Positions 47,881 to 57,976 are shown, numbered from the stretch's first letter. The stretch: DNA of 64,000 nt from Acetivibrio mesophilus (GCF_004102745.1 NZ_RLII01000001.1:310001-374000); one strand, 5' to 3'. The notes: generated by a model not told the origin, from the letters alone. Numbers and translations are program-made.

Positions 47881-47939
47881 TATTGGTGCATATTTGGGTT
47901 ACGTATGTTTCCAGAACCGCCGTCTGCAGAATTTATCCG

Positions 47940-47970
47940 TTGACTTTACCCTTAGGGCAAGGTGTAAGAT
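47940..47970 (+). promoter_or_regulatory. MerR-type promoter with 19-bp spacer
   Basis: TTGACT (47940-47945), 19-base spacer, TAAGAT (47965-47970). The spacer holds the dyad TTACCCTT / AAGGTGTAA. This overlong spacing is the hallmark of promoters twisted open by MerR-family activators, so the next gene is probably autoregulated. Confidence 0.85.
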
Positions 47971-48011
47971 AAAGGTGGGTGTTATGGGACTTGCTAAAAG
48001 GAGGATAAGTT

Positions 48012-48857
48012 ATGTTATCTATCGGAGAGTTTTCAAATATATGCAAAGTGACTGCAAAGACACTTCGTTATTATGCTGAAATAGGTCTAATTCTGCCTAA
48101 TAAAATCAATCCTGAAAACGGTTATAGATATTATTCTATAGATCAATTAGAAACGATGTTGTTTATCAACCGTCTAAAATCATATAATTTTTCTTTAGAA
48201 GAAATTAAAGCAATACTTGAATCGAAAGAATCGCAGGACGAAAAGATTTATTTGGCACTTACCCAAAAGAAAAAAGAAATTGAGAAGCAAGTACAAGAGT
48301 ATGAAAAAACATTAGACCAATTAAATAATGATATATTGAATTTGAAACAGGGCAAATCAATTATGTCATATATGGATAGTATTGGTGTCCAACTTGTAGA
48401 AGTACCAATGATGTACCTTCTATTTATTCGAAAAATGGTTCATGAATTTGATTTTGCTGAGGAATATAGAAATTGCTTTAGTGCACTGTTTAGAAGAATT
48501 GCAGACGACAAATTAACTATGATTGCACCACCAATGGTGCTTTTTCACAGTGCAGAATTTACTCCACTGGGCTTAGATACGGAATTTGCTATTCCGGTAA
48601 AGGAGTATGTTACAGGTTCAAGGGATTTTCACCCGGGACTATGCCTAAAAACAGTGCTATATGGTTCTTATTCCAACCTATCTTCCGTATATGCTAAACA
48701 GCGTGAATGGGCAGAAAAGGAAGGTTATGAATCCAGCAATGCCCTATATGAAGTATATGTAACTGACCCTTCTCAAGTTTCGAAGGAAAGTGAGCTTATA
48801 ACTGAAATTTATTATCCTGTCAAAAAGAAAGTGTCAAATAATTACACCGAGAAATAG
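48012..48857 (+). CDS. MerR-family regulator with GyrI-like effector domain (BmrR type)
   Basis: 281 residues, ATG behind AGGAGGATAAG. MerR HTH at 1-70 (SIGEFSNICKVTAKTLRYYAEIGLI, then GYRYYS), a dimer coiled coil at about 75-117, and a C-terminal GyrI/BmrR-like ligand pocket at 125-275. BmrR proteins sense hydrophobic drugs and induce efflux or detoxification genes. The next gene is a broken serine hydrolase. The promoter at 47940-47970 is a matching MerR site. Confidence 0.9.
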   Translation: MLSIGEFSNICKVTAKTLRYYAEIGLILPNKINPENGYRYYSIDQLETMLFINRLKSYNFSLEEIKAILESKESQDEKIYLALTQKKKEIEKQVQEYEKTLDQLNNDILNLKQGKSIMSYMDSIGVQLVEVPMMYLLFIRKMVHEFDFAEEYRNCFSALFRRIADDKLTMIAPPMVLFHSAEFTPLGLDTEFAIPVKEYVTGSRDFHPGLCLKTVLYGSYSNLSSVYAKQREWAEKEGYESSNALYEVYVTDPSQVSKESELITEIYYPVKKKVSNNYTEK

Positions 48858-48892
48858 CATATAAGACGATAAATAACAAAGGGGAAAATTAT

Positions 48893-49877
48893 ATGAATAA
48901 AGAAAAAATAACAGAGCTCGAAAAGAAGATAAACAACGAATATAGCAATATTGCGGGTATAGTTATATTAAAAGACGGTAAAACACTATATGAAAACTAC
49001 TTTAATGAATGCACTGCTACTAGCCGAATCCATGTTTATTCAGTAACAAAAAGTATTATTTCCATATTGATTGGGATTGCCATGGACAAAGGGTACATAA
49101 AAAGTATCGACCAGAAAGTACTGGATTTTTTCCCGGATTATACAGTTAAAACAAGAGAAAAAACGATACAGAATGTTACACTTAAGAATTTGCTGACGAT
49201 GACAGCTCCATATAAATATAAGTTTTTTGTACCATATATTAAGTATTTTACAAGTGATGACTGGGTAAAATTTTCGCTTGATTTGTTGGGAGGTAGGGGA
49301 CAGATAGGAAAATTCAGATACACTCCCCTCATAGGACCGGATATTTTGACCGGAATCCTTGTAAAATCAACGGGGAAATCTGTGTTGGATTTCGCAACAG
49401 AATATTTATTCTCACCACTGGGAATTACTGTTGAGAAAAATGTAATCTTTCATAGCAAAGAGGAACAACTTGCATTTAATAATGCTATAAATATTAGCGG
49501 CTGGGTTGCGGATTCAACTGGAGTAAATGCAGGAGGGTGAGGGCTTACGCTATCTGCTACGGATATGGCAAAAATCGGCCAATTATACTTAGATGGTGGT
49601 ATGTGGAATGGAAGGCAAATTGTATCCTCAAGATGGATAGATGAGAGTACAAAAGAGCATAGTCGGTGGAAAAAAACTTAATTTACCATATGGATTTTTA
49701 TGGTGGGTAGAGAATGAGAATGGATTTTCGGCTATGGGAGATGGAGGAAATGTGATTTATGTCAACACAAAGAAAAAAATAGTAGTTTCTATTGCTTCTC
49801 TTTTTGTGCAAAAGGTCAAGGATAGAATAAAATTCATAAAAGAGTATGTTGAACCGATATTTGACAACGAAGAGTAA
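48893..49877 (+). pseudogene. Class C beta-lactamase-like serine hydrolase, disrupted
   Basis: The catalytic SVTK (Ser-x-x-Lys) near residue 52 is intact and the fold can be followed to the end, but two lesions break it. A TGA at 49538-49540 stands where the family has Trp (NAGG-stop-GLTLSATDMAKIGQLYLDGG), a one-base change from TGG. A second lesion is an extra A in the A7 run near 49671-49677, after HSRWKK, which shifts the frame to KLNLPYGFLWWVENE through 49877. The first 215 residues could be made but lack the KTG-equivalent region. Formerly a penicillin-binding-protein-like hydrolase. Confidence 0.88.
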
Positions 49878-50157
49878 AAGGTAACGCTTCGTTCTGATGG
49901 AACTAATCGGTATACTCCCTTCCTCCGATATCGAAAAGATGCCTTTCTCTCAAATGTGCGGTATTAAAATAAGTTTAAATAATTGGCTTATAAGTAAATT
50001 ATGTGCCGGAGACCAACCCGGCAGTGTAAACCGATAATATTATGGAACAACTGAGCATGTTGTATATGAAGGGTAAGAGGAAATAAAGAAAACTTTAGAA
50101 AAACCCGAAGTTAAATTATTGAAAATTAAATATCAACTGTATTTACCGAATGCCTTT

Positions 50158-50831
50158 TCAAGCTGTTTCTTTGTACCTCGGTCCTTTTTTAATTATAGAT
50201 TGTATTACTTTTCTATATTCCTTTAAAGTCAGTTTGCTTTTTAATCCTAAGTCTTTATAGCGGGGATTTTCTGAGATTGCCCTCATAAATACCTTTTCAT
50301 TTTTATTATTACTATCTTCAACCAATTCATATACAAATTCCTTGGAGGTATTAATAGAATAGGTATTATCTCCATATTCTTCAGGAGTTTTGTATAAATG
50401 GAGGATATACTCCCGTCCGAGAATAATATCAGAAACAGTATTTTCAGTAATAAATGCTAATTGAGTTATTTTTATCTTAATATTTTTGGGGCATTTACCC
50501 TTAAATGTTTCCAATACTTTGGCACTATAAATTTTATATTCAAGTTGTCCAAAAAAGGAATCTTCCAAATAGTCAGTAGAATCTAAGCTCGTTAATTCTA
50601 ACCTTACAATCAAATCAGAGTTATTCAGCCAATCAATTTCATCACCTATCATCGATGCTGAAACTGATATTGGCTCGACTTGATTCTAAAGCTTGACTTA
50701 ATTGAAATTTCTGCATTCGCTTCATATGATTCTTTATTTGTATTCCCACTTATATGACTGTAACTAATAGTAGCTGCAACAATTAGTACAACAGCCATTA
50801 TTGGAATAACTAAAATTCTCTTAATATTCAT
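50158..50831 (-). pseudogene. Exported hypothetical protein, split by frameshift
   Basis: The 5' part (ATG at 50831, GGGGTGATC upstream) codes a signal peptide or anchor (ILVIPIMAVVLIVAATISY) and about 40 more residues. It then overlaps a second frame that reads NQVEPISVSASMIGDEIDWL and on to 50158. Adding one A near 50690 would fuse the frames as SSFRNQVEP..., giving one protein of about 220 residues. Either the gene is broken or the A-run is misread. No family recognised. Confidence 0.65.
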
Positions 50832-51184
50832 AAATGATCACCCCTTTTATTAAAATTTTATTTATAATGTGATTCAGATAATAAAAGTGCAAACTAATAG
50901 CCCAGTGCTTCAAGCGTTCCATTATAACTGAAAACTAGCGAATTATCCCTGTGTTTCTAATAACACATATTATACCAATTATTACTTATACAATCAATCC
51001 CAGAAAACATGAACTAAACTGATTATTGATAATATAGCTACGTATACTTAAATTCTACTCTACTGTATTTATTTTACATATATCGCAATGGCACGAATTT
51101 CTCATTATAATTTGTTTAACAGGTACCTTGTTTTTATTTTTCTAAATTCATAGGTTAATGTGTAGATGCTATTAATCTTAATAT
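50832..51184. other. AT-rich intergenic region
   Basis: Two minus-strand genes flank it. I see no gene, strong hairpin or repeat; it should hold the promoter of the exported protein gene at its left side. Confidence 0.5.
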
Positions 51185-52225
51185 TTAGTTATCGAAAAGC
51201 GGTAATGAAATATAACCTCTAGAATCTCTTATGTCGATATCTGATCCCATACCCTCAGAGAATAACTTCAATCTTTCAAGTATTTTTACACCATCATCAA
51301 AACCAGCCTCAGTGGGCTGACAATCGATAATCTTTAGCGGCACAAGTTCGATTTTTCCTATTTTGCTTTTTTCTATTTCAACTTTTAGCATAACGGTTTC
51401 ATCGGTACCCCTTGGAATCTGCCGGTCAAAAACAAAGTTCCCCAGGCTGTAGAATATCGGTTTGCCGTTGTAAATCTCTACCCCTTGAAGTACATGGGGG
51501 TGGTGTCCTATTATAATGTCCGCACCGTTATCCAAAGCAATATGAGCTGCTGATTTTTGACTTTCAACAGGATAGAAATCGAACTCTTTTCCCCAGTGAA
51601 AAGAAACTATTAATACATCACAGTTCTCTTTTGCAGTTTTTACTTCCTCACCGAGGGATTCTATGTCAACTTGTGCAACATCGGGCTGATCTTCAAGAAA
51701 GAAGTAGCCTTCGGAAGGAAAAGCCGAAAACCCTAAAAACCCGACTACAGTACCTTTCACTTTGATATATAACGGTTTTCCTGCAGTCTCTCTGTTTTTG
51801 CCTGCTCCAAAGGTTTTAATTCCGGCACTGTTTATAAAGTCAACGGTGTCCATTAATCCTTCCCTGCCAAAGTCCATGGTATGGTTATTGGCGAGATTTA
51901 ACACGTCAAAGCCTGCCTCCTTCAGGGCAGCAGCATTTTCCGGTGCTGCCCTGAACAGAAGGCTTTCTTTCTTAAGGGCGGGCGTTCCTCTTGATGAGAT
52001 AGCGCATTCCAAATTGCCTATAGTGATATCCGAATCCTTCAATATCCGTTTTATATTATCATAAGGATACTCATATCCATTGGTCTCAATTTTCTCACCC
52101 ACGCCCCTGGCTAGCAGTATATCACCGACAAAAACTATTTTTACAGGTTCGTCCTTGAATATTGCTGCTAGAGAAGCAACCAACACTAGTAAAAACACAC
52201 ATAGAACAAGCAAATACTTTTTCAT
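51185..52225 (-). CDS. CapA-family (poly-gamma-glutamate capsule type) metallophosphoesterase-fold protein
   Basis: 346 residues with an N-terminal membrane anchor (YLLVLCVFLLVLVASLAAI) and a CapA/PgsA domain: VFVGDILLARGVG, GNLECAIS, NLANNHTMDFG, SFHWGKEFDFYP and GHHPHVLQGVE hold the predicted metal-binding residues. In Bacillus CapA is part of capsule export, but many clostridial relatives stand outside capsule clusters. It starts 3 bases after the DUF3160 gene, in the same operon with an FG-GAP-like protein; all three are exported, so they may act together at the cell surface. Confidence 0.88.
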   Translation of the reverse strand: MKKYLLVLCVFLLVLVASLAAIFKDEPVKIVFVGDILLARGVGEKIETNGYEYPYDNIKRILKDSDITIGNLECAISSRGTPALKKESLLFRAAPENAAALKEAGFDVLNLANNHTMDFGREGLMDTVDFINSAGIKTFGAGKNRETAGKPLYIKVKGTVVGFLGFSAFPSEGYFFLEDQPDVAQVDIESLGEEVKTAKENCDVLIVSFHWGKEFDFYPVESQKSAAHIALDNGADIIIGHHPHVLQGVEIYNGKPIFYSLGNFVFDRQIPRGTDETVMLKVEIEKSKIGKIELVPLKIIDCQPTEAGFDDGVKILERLKLFSEGMGSDIDIRDSRGYISLPLFDN

Positions 52226-52228
52226 ATC

Positions 52229-54454
52229 CTAACACCCTGAGCTATACGGCTCTAATGGAACAGGGATTTCTAGCTTTTCACCGTTTATAAAAGAATCTGT
52301 CCAGTCAGGTTGGGCGGGTTGACGGCTTTCCTTAATCATATTTTGCCATTCTTCGGTTGTCAACCTCTTGTCATTTACAAACTCATAATAACTAAACACT
52401 GCTCCCCTCGTAAGATATATTTCATCGCCTATAGGTACTGCAACAAATATCTGTGATGCCGGTCCTACACCAACTTCAAGACAGTTACCGTAAGCAGTGT
52501 GAACATCAACAACAAGAGCCATATTTCTATCGGTTTCTGAAGTGATTTCATACCAGCTCTTATAACCTTCCACAAGGGATGTAGAAATATATTCGAGAGT
52601 TCCGCCGTATATAAGAAGCTGATAATATTCTTCCTTTGATAGTTCTTCGTTTCTTAACTCTTTAACCGAACATGTAATTAAGAATTCAAGAAGATCTTCA
52701 AAATGCTGCATCTTATTCTTCAACTCATCGGGAAGTATTTCTTTTTCTGTTAAATTCATTCTCGAAAACCTGGTCAACCACAGCAGTCTCTCATAGACTT
52801 CTATATTAGGCTCTACATAACCCTTTACAACAGGAGGTTCTTCTCCTCCTCCACACTCTGCACCGCTGGGTTTTGCGTATAAAACTGTATCATGCCTTAG
52901 TTGTGACCAGCTTCCTAAGGCTGTGCTTAAAGATTTGTCTTCCCATGCTGTATTTGTCATAAAAGAAGGATACCCTTCACCAAATTGCCTTATTAGGGGT
53001 TTTAATGTCCATAACCATCCATAGTACATGTTTGATTGCCATGTATCATTGCTGATTTTTGAAAAATTGCCTTTTAATTTATTAAATTCCTTTGAATAAT
53101 CACTCCATGTTTCGTTTTCCTTATACCTGTTTATCAGAAGGTCATAAGCCCTTTCAGAACCGAGAACTCCCATTACATCAAGTCCTTTGGGAAATGGCCT
53201 TTTGTACGGTTCTACCAAAGATTGGAGTATTTCGGAATCGGGAATATATCTTTGCCCCATGAACCTAAACTGTATATCTGTAGGCGTATCCGTTGAAGTA
53301 TATTTAGCTTGAATCCGGGGAGAAGGCAAATTCTTTGCTTCAGCATTAAGTTTATCTATATACTCTTTGTTAAGGAATTTTTCAATATCGGGCTCATCGC
53401 CGTATACTTTTATTATCAGGTCTTTTAAATGATACAAATTAAGGTCATCGGTACTTCCTACATAAAAAACTGTGGGATCATATATTTTTTCCCAAAGCTC
53501 TATGTTATTTACACCATCAACATCTGAAAAGGCACAGTACGTAATTAATAATACCCGCATAACCGAATCCAGATCAAGTTCTTCATTTCCTGAACCTCTT
53601 TTATATATAGGGAAGGGTGCCTGACCATACCACATCATGGCCTTAAAATACTTTTCGAATTCCTCATTTCTTGTGTAATGACCCCTTGGTATGTATTGAC
53701 TGTAATCGAGTTCAAAACCGAATATCGGTGACTTTGAAGTTCCTTCTGCCTTTTCTATCAATTGGTATTCAGACTCTGCCAGTCTCTTAGCTTCATCCGG
53801 AATCTGTATACTGTTTTCCAGCCCTAAAGCCTTTTGGGCCACAGTAAAATATGCAATGTTTTTTATCAGCAACTCTTTTAATTTTTCGTCTTTAGTAGCT
53901 TTATAAAGGTCATTTGACTTTAATATCATGTTAGAGGTCAATTGATTGAGGGGATCCATAAGCTTTTCATATTCCAGTATTCTCAAAGAATAATCAAAGA
54001 ATAAATGATACACCTGCAAAACAGAATCCGTTGTCACAAAGCTTGGGATTTTCAAGTATTCATTTCTTTCATAAATATAAAACAACTGCTCTTCATTGGA
54101 GTTTACAACCACAAAGCCATTTTTGGTAATCAGTTCTTTTTGCTCCGGGGTAAACTCACCGAATTGATCAATATTTTTAATATTAGATAAGTCCTTGTTT
54201 ATTTTATAGGGCTTAACCTTTTTTTCATAATTTATAGGGGACCATTCCAGTGTAGAGTAATTCCTGTCCCTCTCATCAATAAAAGAAGGTTTGAAAACAG
54301 TCTCAAGACTATTTTGCGTGTTATCTGGAGATTTTTCCTCCGTTGTATATGGTGTTTCTTTTGGTAGATCCGTTTCATTTTTATTGGAACATCCAACTGT
54401 ACCTGCGAACAGAAAAAGTGCAAGTGCTAAACATAATACTCTTTTACCTAGCAT
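52229..54454 (-). CDS. DUF3160 lipoprotein
   Basis: Start at ATG 54454 (GAGGAGG upstream) gives 741 residues; an in-frame start 22 codons earlier covers the previous gene's end. A lipobox (LFAGTVGC, Cys22) indicates a lipoprotein followed by a Ser/Thr/Pro-rich linker. The body matches DUF3160: FVTTDSVLQVYHLFFDYSLRILE, YFKAMMWYGQ, MGQRYIPDSEI, LGSWSQLRHDTVLYAKPSG and DVHTAYG. The conserved His and Asp residues suggest an enzyme or sugar-binding fold, but no function is known. Located between genes for an FG-GAP-like membrane protein and CapA. Confidence 0.88.
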   Translation of the reverse strand: MLGKRVLCLALALFLFAGTVGCSNKNETDLPKETPYTTEEKSPDNTQNSLETVFKPSFIDERDRNYSTLEWSPINYEKKVKPYKINKDLSNIKNIDQFGEFTPEQKELITKNGFVVVNSNEEQLFYIYERNEYLKIPSFVTTDSVLQVYHLFFDYSLRILEYEKLMDPLNQLTSNMILKSNDLYKATKDEKLKELLIKNIAYFTVAQKALGLENSIQIPDEAKRLAESEYQLIEKAEGTSKSPIFGFELDYSQYIPRGHYTRNEEFEKYFKAMMWYGQAPFPIYKRGSGNEELDLDSVMRVLLITYCAFSDVDGVNNIELWEKIYDPTVFYVGSTDDLNLYHLKDLIIKVYGDEPDIEKFLNKEYIDKLNAEAKNLPSPRIQAKYTSTDTPTDIQFRFMGQRYIPDSEILQSLVEPYKRPFPKGLDVMGVLGSERAYDLLINRYKENETWSDYSKEFNKLKGNFSKISNDTWQSNMYYGWLWTLKPLIRQFGEGYPSFMTNTAWEDKSLSTALGSWSQLRHDTVLYAKPSGAECGGGEEPPVVKGYVEPNIEVYERLLWLTRFSRMNLTEKEILPDELKNKMQHFEDLLEFLITCSVKELRNEELSKEEYYQLLIYGGTLEYISTSLVEGYKSWYEITSETDRNMALVVDVHTAYGNCLEVGVGPASQIFVAVPIGDEIYLTRGAVFSYYEFVNDKRLTTEEWQNMIKESRQPAQPDWTDSFINGEKLEIPVPLEPYSSGC

Positions 54455-54468
54455 AATTATTTCCTCCT

Positions 54469-55494
54469 CTAATCTTTTTTCACTTTGAGCTCCCCATCTT
54501 TTAAAACAAAGGTTTCCCATTTATAATTCTTTTCGGCCTTAACAAAAGCTTCAATTTCATATCCCTGACCTTCTATCCAACATCCCTTCCTTAATTCCTT
54601 AATATCGGTAAAGCTTTCGCTCTCTGCATTTCGTTCAAAGCCAAACCCCTTCCACTTATATGATGCCAAAGCTTTATTGCCGTCTGAAAGATACTCAATA
54701 GATATAAGTTCATCGCTTTGGCTAAAATCAATATCCGCAAATATATAATCCTCAAAAGGCCTTGAAAGCCTCGAACCTCTCCATTTTGGAGCTATGCCGC
54801 CTTTGTGCCAGTCATAAATAAAAGGCCTTTTTGCCATTTCAGGATGAAAGGGGGCAGTTTTATATACTCCCAGGGATATTTCTAGCTTACCGTCCCCATC
54901 AACATCGCAGGTTTGAACCTTCCAAGGATTCAGATCCTCACATGCAAATCTGTATACTTCTTCAAGCGAAATATTTTCTTTACTTTGAACATTTTCAATA
55001 AAATTATAAACTATCATCTCATCTGCATATTCTCTATTCTTCTTTGAAGTCAGTAATACCAATTTGCTGTTTTTATCATTGTCAAGATCGGATATACAGC
55101 TACTGATAATCCTTCCTTCTTCGAATTCAACACTGTTTACCTTTGTTCCTTCAATCGTAAAAAAACTAATCCCTTCCTCATCAAAAGTTAATAAATAACT
55201 ATTGTTATTGTATGTTATCTCTACAGGACTTGTTAATTCATCTTTAGAAAACTGAAGGATTTTGTATCTAATCAAACTTTCCTCATTAATTATTCCGTTG
55301 ATATTTATATTAAAAAATCTTGCTGAAAATAAACTTATATTTATAGATGCATCGGAGACAGCTTTGACACTGTCTATCTTTATGGAATTAGCTAAGACAG
55401 TAGCAATAACTATGAAAAGAACAATTAATATAGATAGTGTCATTAAAGATTTCTTTTTTATATACAAGGCCATTCTCCTAATAAACGAGTACAT
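54469..55494 (-). CDS. Membrane-anchored FG-GAP/VCBS-like protein
   Basis: 341 residues with one N-terminal membrane helix at about 16-36 and an outside domain of beta repeats; CDVDGDGKLEISLG and SDLDNDKNSKLVLL are the Asp-rich Ca-binding-like loops of FG-GAP repeats. Start is either ATG 55494 or ATG 55473; the latter has AGGAG but very close. It is the first gene of a minus-strand operon with the DUF3160 lipoprotein and CapA genes (14- and 3-base gaps). Probably a surface-associated partner of them. Confidence 0.75.
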   Translation of the reverse strand: MYSFIRRMALYIKKKSLMTLSILIVLFIVIATVLANSIKIDSVKAVSDASINISLFSARFFNININGIINEESLIRYKILQFSKDELTSPVEITYNNNSYLLTFDEEGISFFTIEGTKVNSVEFEEGRIISSCISDLDNDKNSKLVLLTSKKNREYADEMIVYNFIENVQSKENISLEEVYRFACEDLNPWKVQTCDVDGDGKLEISLGVYKTAPFHPEMAKRPFIYDWHKGGIAPKWRGSRLSRPFEDYIFADIDFSQSDELISIEYLSDGNKALASYKWKGFGFERNAESESFTDIKELRKGCWIEGQGYEIEAFVKAEKNYKWETFVLKDGELKVKKD

Positions 55495-55627
55495 TTTTCC
55501 ATTTATATCTACAATAATATTATATTACGAATTTATACTATATTCAATTAAGTGCAACTTTTGGTTATGAATGGGTAAGCTCAATTGCTCAAACTACCTT
55601 TGCTGTAAGACTCAAGTGTGATAAAAT

Positions 55628-56434
55628 ATGGGTGAAACAGCACTATTGCGGTGTATTTTGAAAGTTGGTGATATTATAGAAAACACATATACAACAAGTC
55701 AAATTGCAAAGATAATCGGTATACATCCAAATACAGTGCGAATGTATGAGGAATTAGAACTTATTTCGAAACCTTTACGAAGACCGAATGGCTATAGGGT
55801 TTTTACAGATATTCATATCTATCAATTTAAGATAGCTCGTACAGCATTCCAAATTGAGGTATTGCAAAATGGTCTTAGGAAAAGAATTATAGAGGTCGTA
55901 AAATTATCTGCAAATAAGCAATATGATAAAGCAATTCAATTAACACATCAATATATTCAAGCTGTTAAGCAAGAAATTGATAATGCAAATGAAGCGGTTG
56001 AGATTACTAAAGAACTATTGCAAGGACTAACTCAAGAAAATACAGTGTTCTTGACACGTAAAGAAGTATCAACTACTTTAGGGGTCACCATGGACACACT
56101 TCGCAATTGGGAAATGAATGGACTGCTTAAAGTAAAACGCAGTGAAAACGGTTATCGTGTTTACAGCAATGAGGATATTCAAAAGTTAAAAATTATCAGG
56201 TCACTTCGATGTGCCAACTACTCTCTTTCGGCAATTTTACGAATGATGAACACAATAACCCAAAACCCTGAAGCCAACATAGAACAATTATTGAATACAC
56301 CAACTGCAAGTGAGGATATTGTATCCGTTTATGATAAATTAATAGTATCCCTTAATATGGCAAAAGAAAATGCCGAGATAATTATAGATTTGCTCCATGA
56401 AATGAAAAGTAAATATTCAAACCCTCCAGTATAA
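55628..56434 (+). CDS. MerR-family regulator with two HTH domains
   Basis: 268 residues with two MerR-type HTHs: YTTSQIAKIIGIHPNTVRMYEELELI at about 20-45 and LTRKEVSTTLGVTMDTLRNWEMNGLL at about 137-162, separated by a helical linker, and a C-terminal helical tail. The start is doubtful, since ATG 55628 has no ribosome site and lies only a few bases from a TAAAAT -10-like element, so it may be leaderless or begin later. The genes after it encode an ABC exporter, which it probably regulates. Confidence 0.8.
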   Translation: MGETALLRCILKVGDIIENTYTTSQIAKIIGIHPNTVRMYEELELISKPLRRPNGYRVFTDIHIYQFKIARTAFQIEVLQNGLRKRIIEVVKLSANKQYDKAIQLTHQYIQAVKQEIDNANEAVEITKELLQGLTQENTVFLTRKEVSTTLGVTMDTLRNWEMNGLLKVKRSENGYRVYSNEDIQKLKIIRSLRCANYSLSAILRMMNTITQNPEANIEQLLNTPTASEDIVSVYDKLIVSLNMAKENAEIIIDLLHEMKSKYSNPPV

Positions 56435-56458
56435 CACCAGACTTTTGTTTGGTGTTAT
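56431..56458 (+). promoter_or_regulatory. Inverted repeat at the end of the MerR gene
   Basis: ATAACACCA (56431-56439) and TGGTGTTAT (56450-56458) are exact complements around a 10-base loop and overlap the MerR stop codon. The T-run after it is poor, so an attenuator or operator for the ABC genes is as likely as a terminator. Confidence 0.6.
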
Positions 56459-56511
56459 ACTTTGTCTAGCCTCATGGAATGAATTAAAAGAGGCAAAAGG
56501 AGGATGTGATA

Positions 56512-57246
56512 ATGGAAGATGTAATTAAGGTAGAGCATCTGTCAAAATCTTACGGAAATCTGAAAGCGGTTGATGATTTCAGTTTTTCTGTAAAGAGAGG
56601 CAAAGTATTTGGATTGCTTGGTGCAAACGGTGCAGGTAAAAGTACGACTATTGAATGTGTTTTAGGAACACAAAAGGCAGATAGCGGAGTGGTTTCTATA
56701 TTGGGAATGAACCCGACAATTCATCGCAGAGAACTGTTTGAGCAGGTGGGTGTACAATTCCAGGAAACTAATTATCAGGAGAATATAAAAGTTGGTGAGC
56801 TGTGTGAAGTAACTGCATCTTTGTACAGAAATCCAGAGGATTGTAATAAACTACTTAAAAGATTCGGTATCTCGGATAAAGCAAATGTTCTTGTAAAAGA
56901 ACTCTCCGGTGGGGAAAAACAGCGTCTGTTTATTGTACTTGCCTTAATACCAAGTCCCAAAGTGGTGTTTTTAGATGAACTTACTACAGGTCTTGATGCA
57001 AGAGCCAGACGGGATGTTTGGCAGATCCTTGCAAAACTTAAAGCTGATGGCATTACCATTTTATTAACTTCACATTTTATGGAAGAGGTAGAAACCTTGT
57101 GCGATGAGATTTGCATCTTAAAGAAGGGTAAACCCGTATTTTACGGAACGGTATCTGAAGCAGTTAACCAAAGTCCTCACAATAAATTTGAGGACGCTTA
57201 CCTTTGGTTTACGGATGAGGAGGTAGTAAACAATGAGATCTTATAA
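56512..57246 (+). CDS. ABC transporter ATP-binding protein
   Basis: Start ATG 56512, 8 bases after AAGGAGG; 244 residues. Motifs are Walker A GANGAGKST, signature LSGGEKQRLFIV, Walker B VVFLDELTTGLD (LDE then LTTGLD instead of PTSGLD) and H-loop LTSHFMEE. It belongs to the drug/DrrA-like ABC-2 exporters. The permease gene overlaps by 14 bases, and the double-HTH MerR gene is upstream. Confidence 0.9.
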   Translation: MEDVIKVEHLSKSYGNLKAVDDFSFSVKRGKVFGLLGANGAGKSTTIECVLGTQKADSGVVSILGMNPTIHRRELFEQVGVQFQETNYQENIKVGELCEVTASLYRNPEDCNKLLKRFGISDKANVLVKELSGGEKQRLFIVLALIPSPKVVFLDELTTGLDARARRDVWQILAKLKADGITILLTSHFMEEVETLCDEICILKKGKPVFYGTVSEAVNQSPHNKFEDAYLWFTDEEVVNNEIL

Positions 57247-57976
57247 AAAAATACTAAAAACTGAACTTAAGCTATCCCTTCGTGGTATGGATATGTTGAT
57301 ATTTGCAGTTATAATGCCTATCGTTGTGCTTGTGGTGCTCGGCATAATTTATGGAAATAGGCCTGCATTCGAGGGCGCTGGCTATACATTTATTCAGCGA
57401 TCATTTGGTGGATTGGCAAGTATTGCGATTTGTGCAGGCGGAGTTATGGGATTGCCCTTGGTCGTTTCCGACTACAGAAGCAAGCGAATTTTAAAAAGAT
57501 TCAAGGTTACCCCCATTAGCCCCGTTACAATTCTGCTTGTAGAAGTAACCATATATTTTCTATATGCTTTAACTTCTTTAGTCACACTTTTTGCTGTGGC
57601 AAGAATATTCTTCGGTTTCAAAATGCAAGGCAGTATATTGCAATTTATTCTTGGTTGGTTATTGGTCATGGTTTCAATGTTTAGTATCGGCATGATGGTG
57701 GGTGGTATTGCCAAGAATTCAAAAGATGCAGGCATTATCGCAAGCATATTGTATTTTCCAATGGTGATTTTTTCGGGTGCAACACTTCCATATGAAGTAA
57801 TGCCAACAACAATGCAGAGTGTTGTGGACATCTTACCCTTGACGCAGGGGATTAAGATACTAAAATCTGCGACATTAAATTTGCCAATGGAAAGAGTTTT
57901 GCTTCCAATTATTGTAATGACGGCGATTGCAGTAATATGTTCATTGGTTGCTATTAAATTTTTTAAGTGGGAATAA
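57233..57976 (+). CDS. ABC-2 type transporter permease
   Basis: 247 residues with six membrane helices, the ABC-2 pattern (SVVDILPLTQGIKILKSA, preceded by GATLPYEVMP). It pairs with the preceding ATPase. Exporters of this kind with a MerR regulator often remove drugs or lipids; the cargo here is unknown. Confidence 0.87.
   Translation: MRSYKKILKTELKLSLRGMDMLIFAVIMPIVVLVVLGIIYGNRPAFEGAGYTFIQRSFGGLASIAICAGGVMGLPLVVSDYRSKRILKRFKVTPISPVTILLVEVTIYFLYALTSLVTLFAVARIFFGFKMQGSILQFILGWLLVMVSMFSIGMMVGGIAKNSKDAGIIASILYFPMVIFSGATLPYEVMPTTMQSVVDILPLTQGIKILKSATLNLPMERVLLPIIVMTAIAVICSLVAIKFFKWE

Noticed and set aside
47873-48079. Frame overlapping the MerR promoter and gene start
   Set aside because: It covers the 19-bp-spacer promoter and has no recognisable product; a shadow of the MerR gene.
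48893-49540. In-frame TGA of the serine hydrolase as a selenocysteine codon
   Set aside because: The family has Trp here and a second, separate frameshift downstream shows the gene is simply broken; no SECIS-like hairpin was seen.
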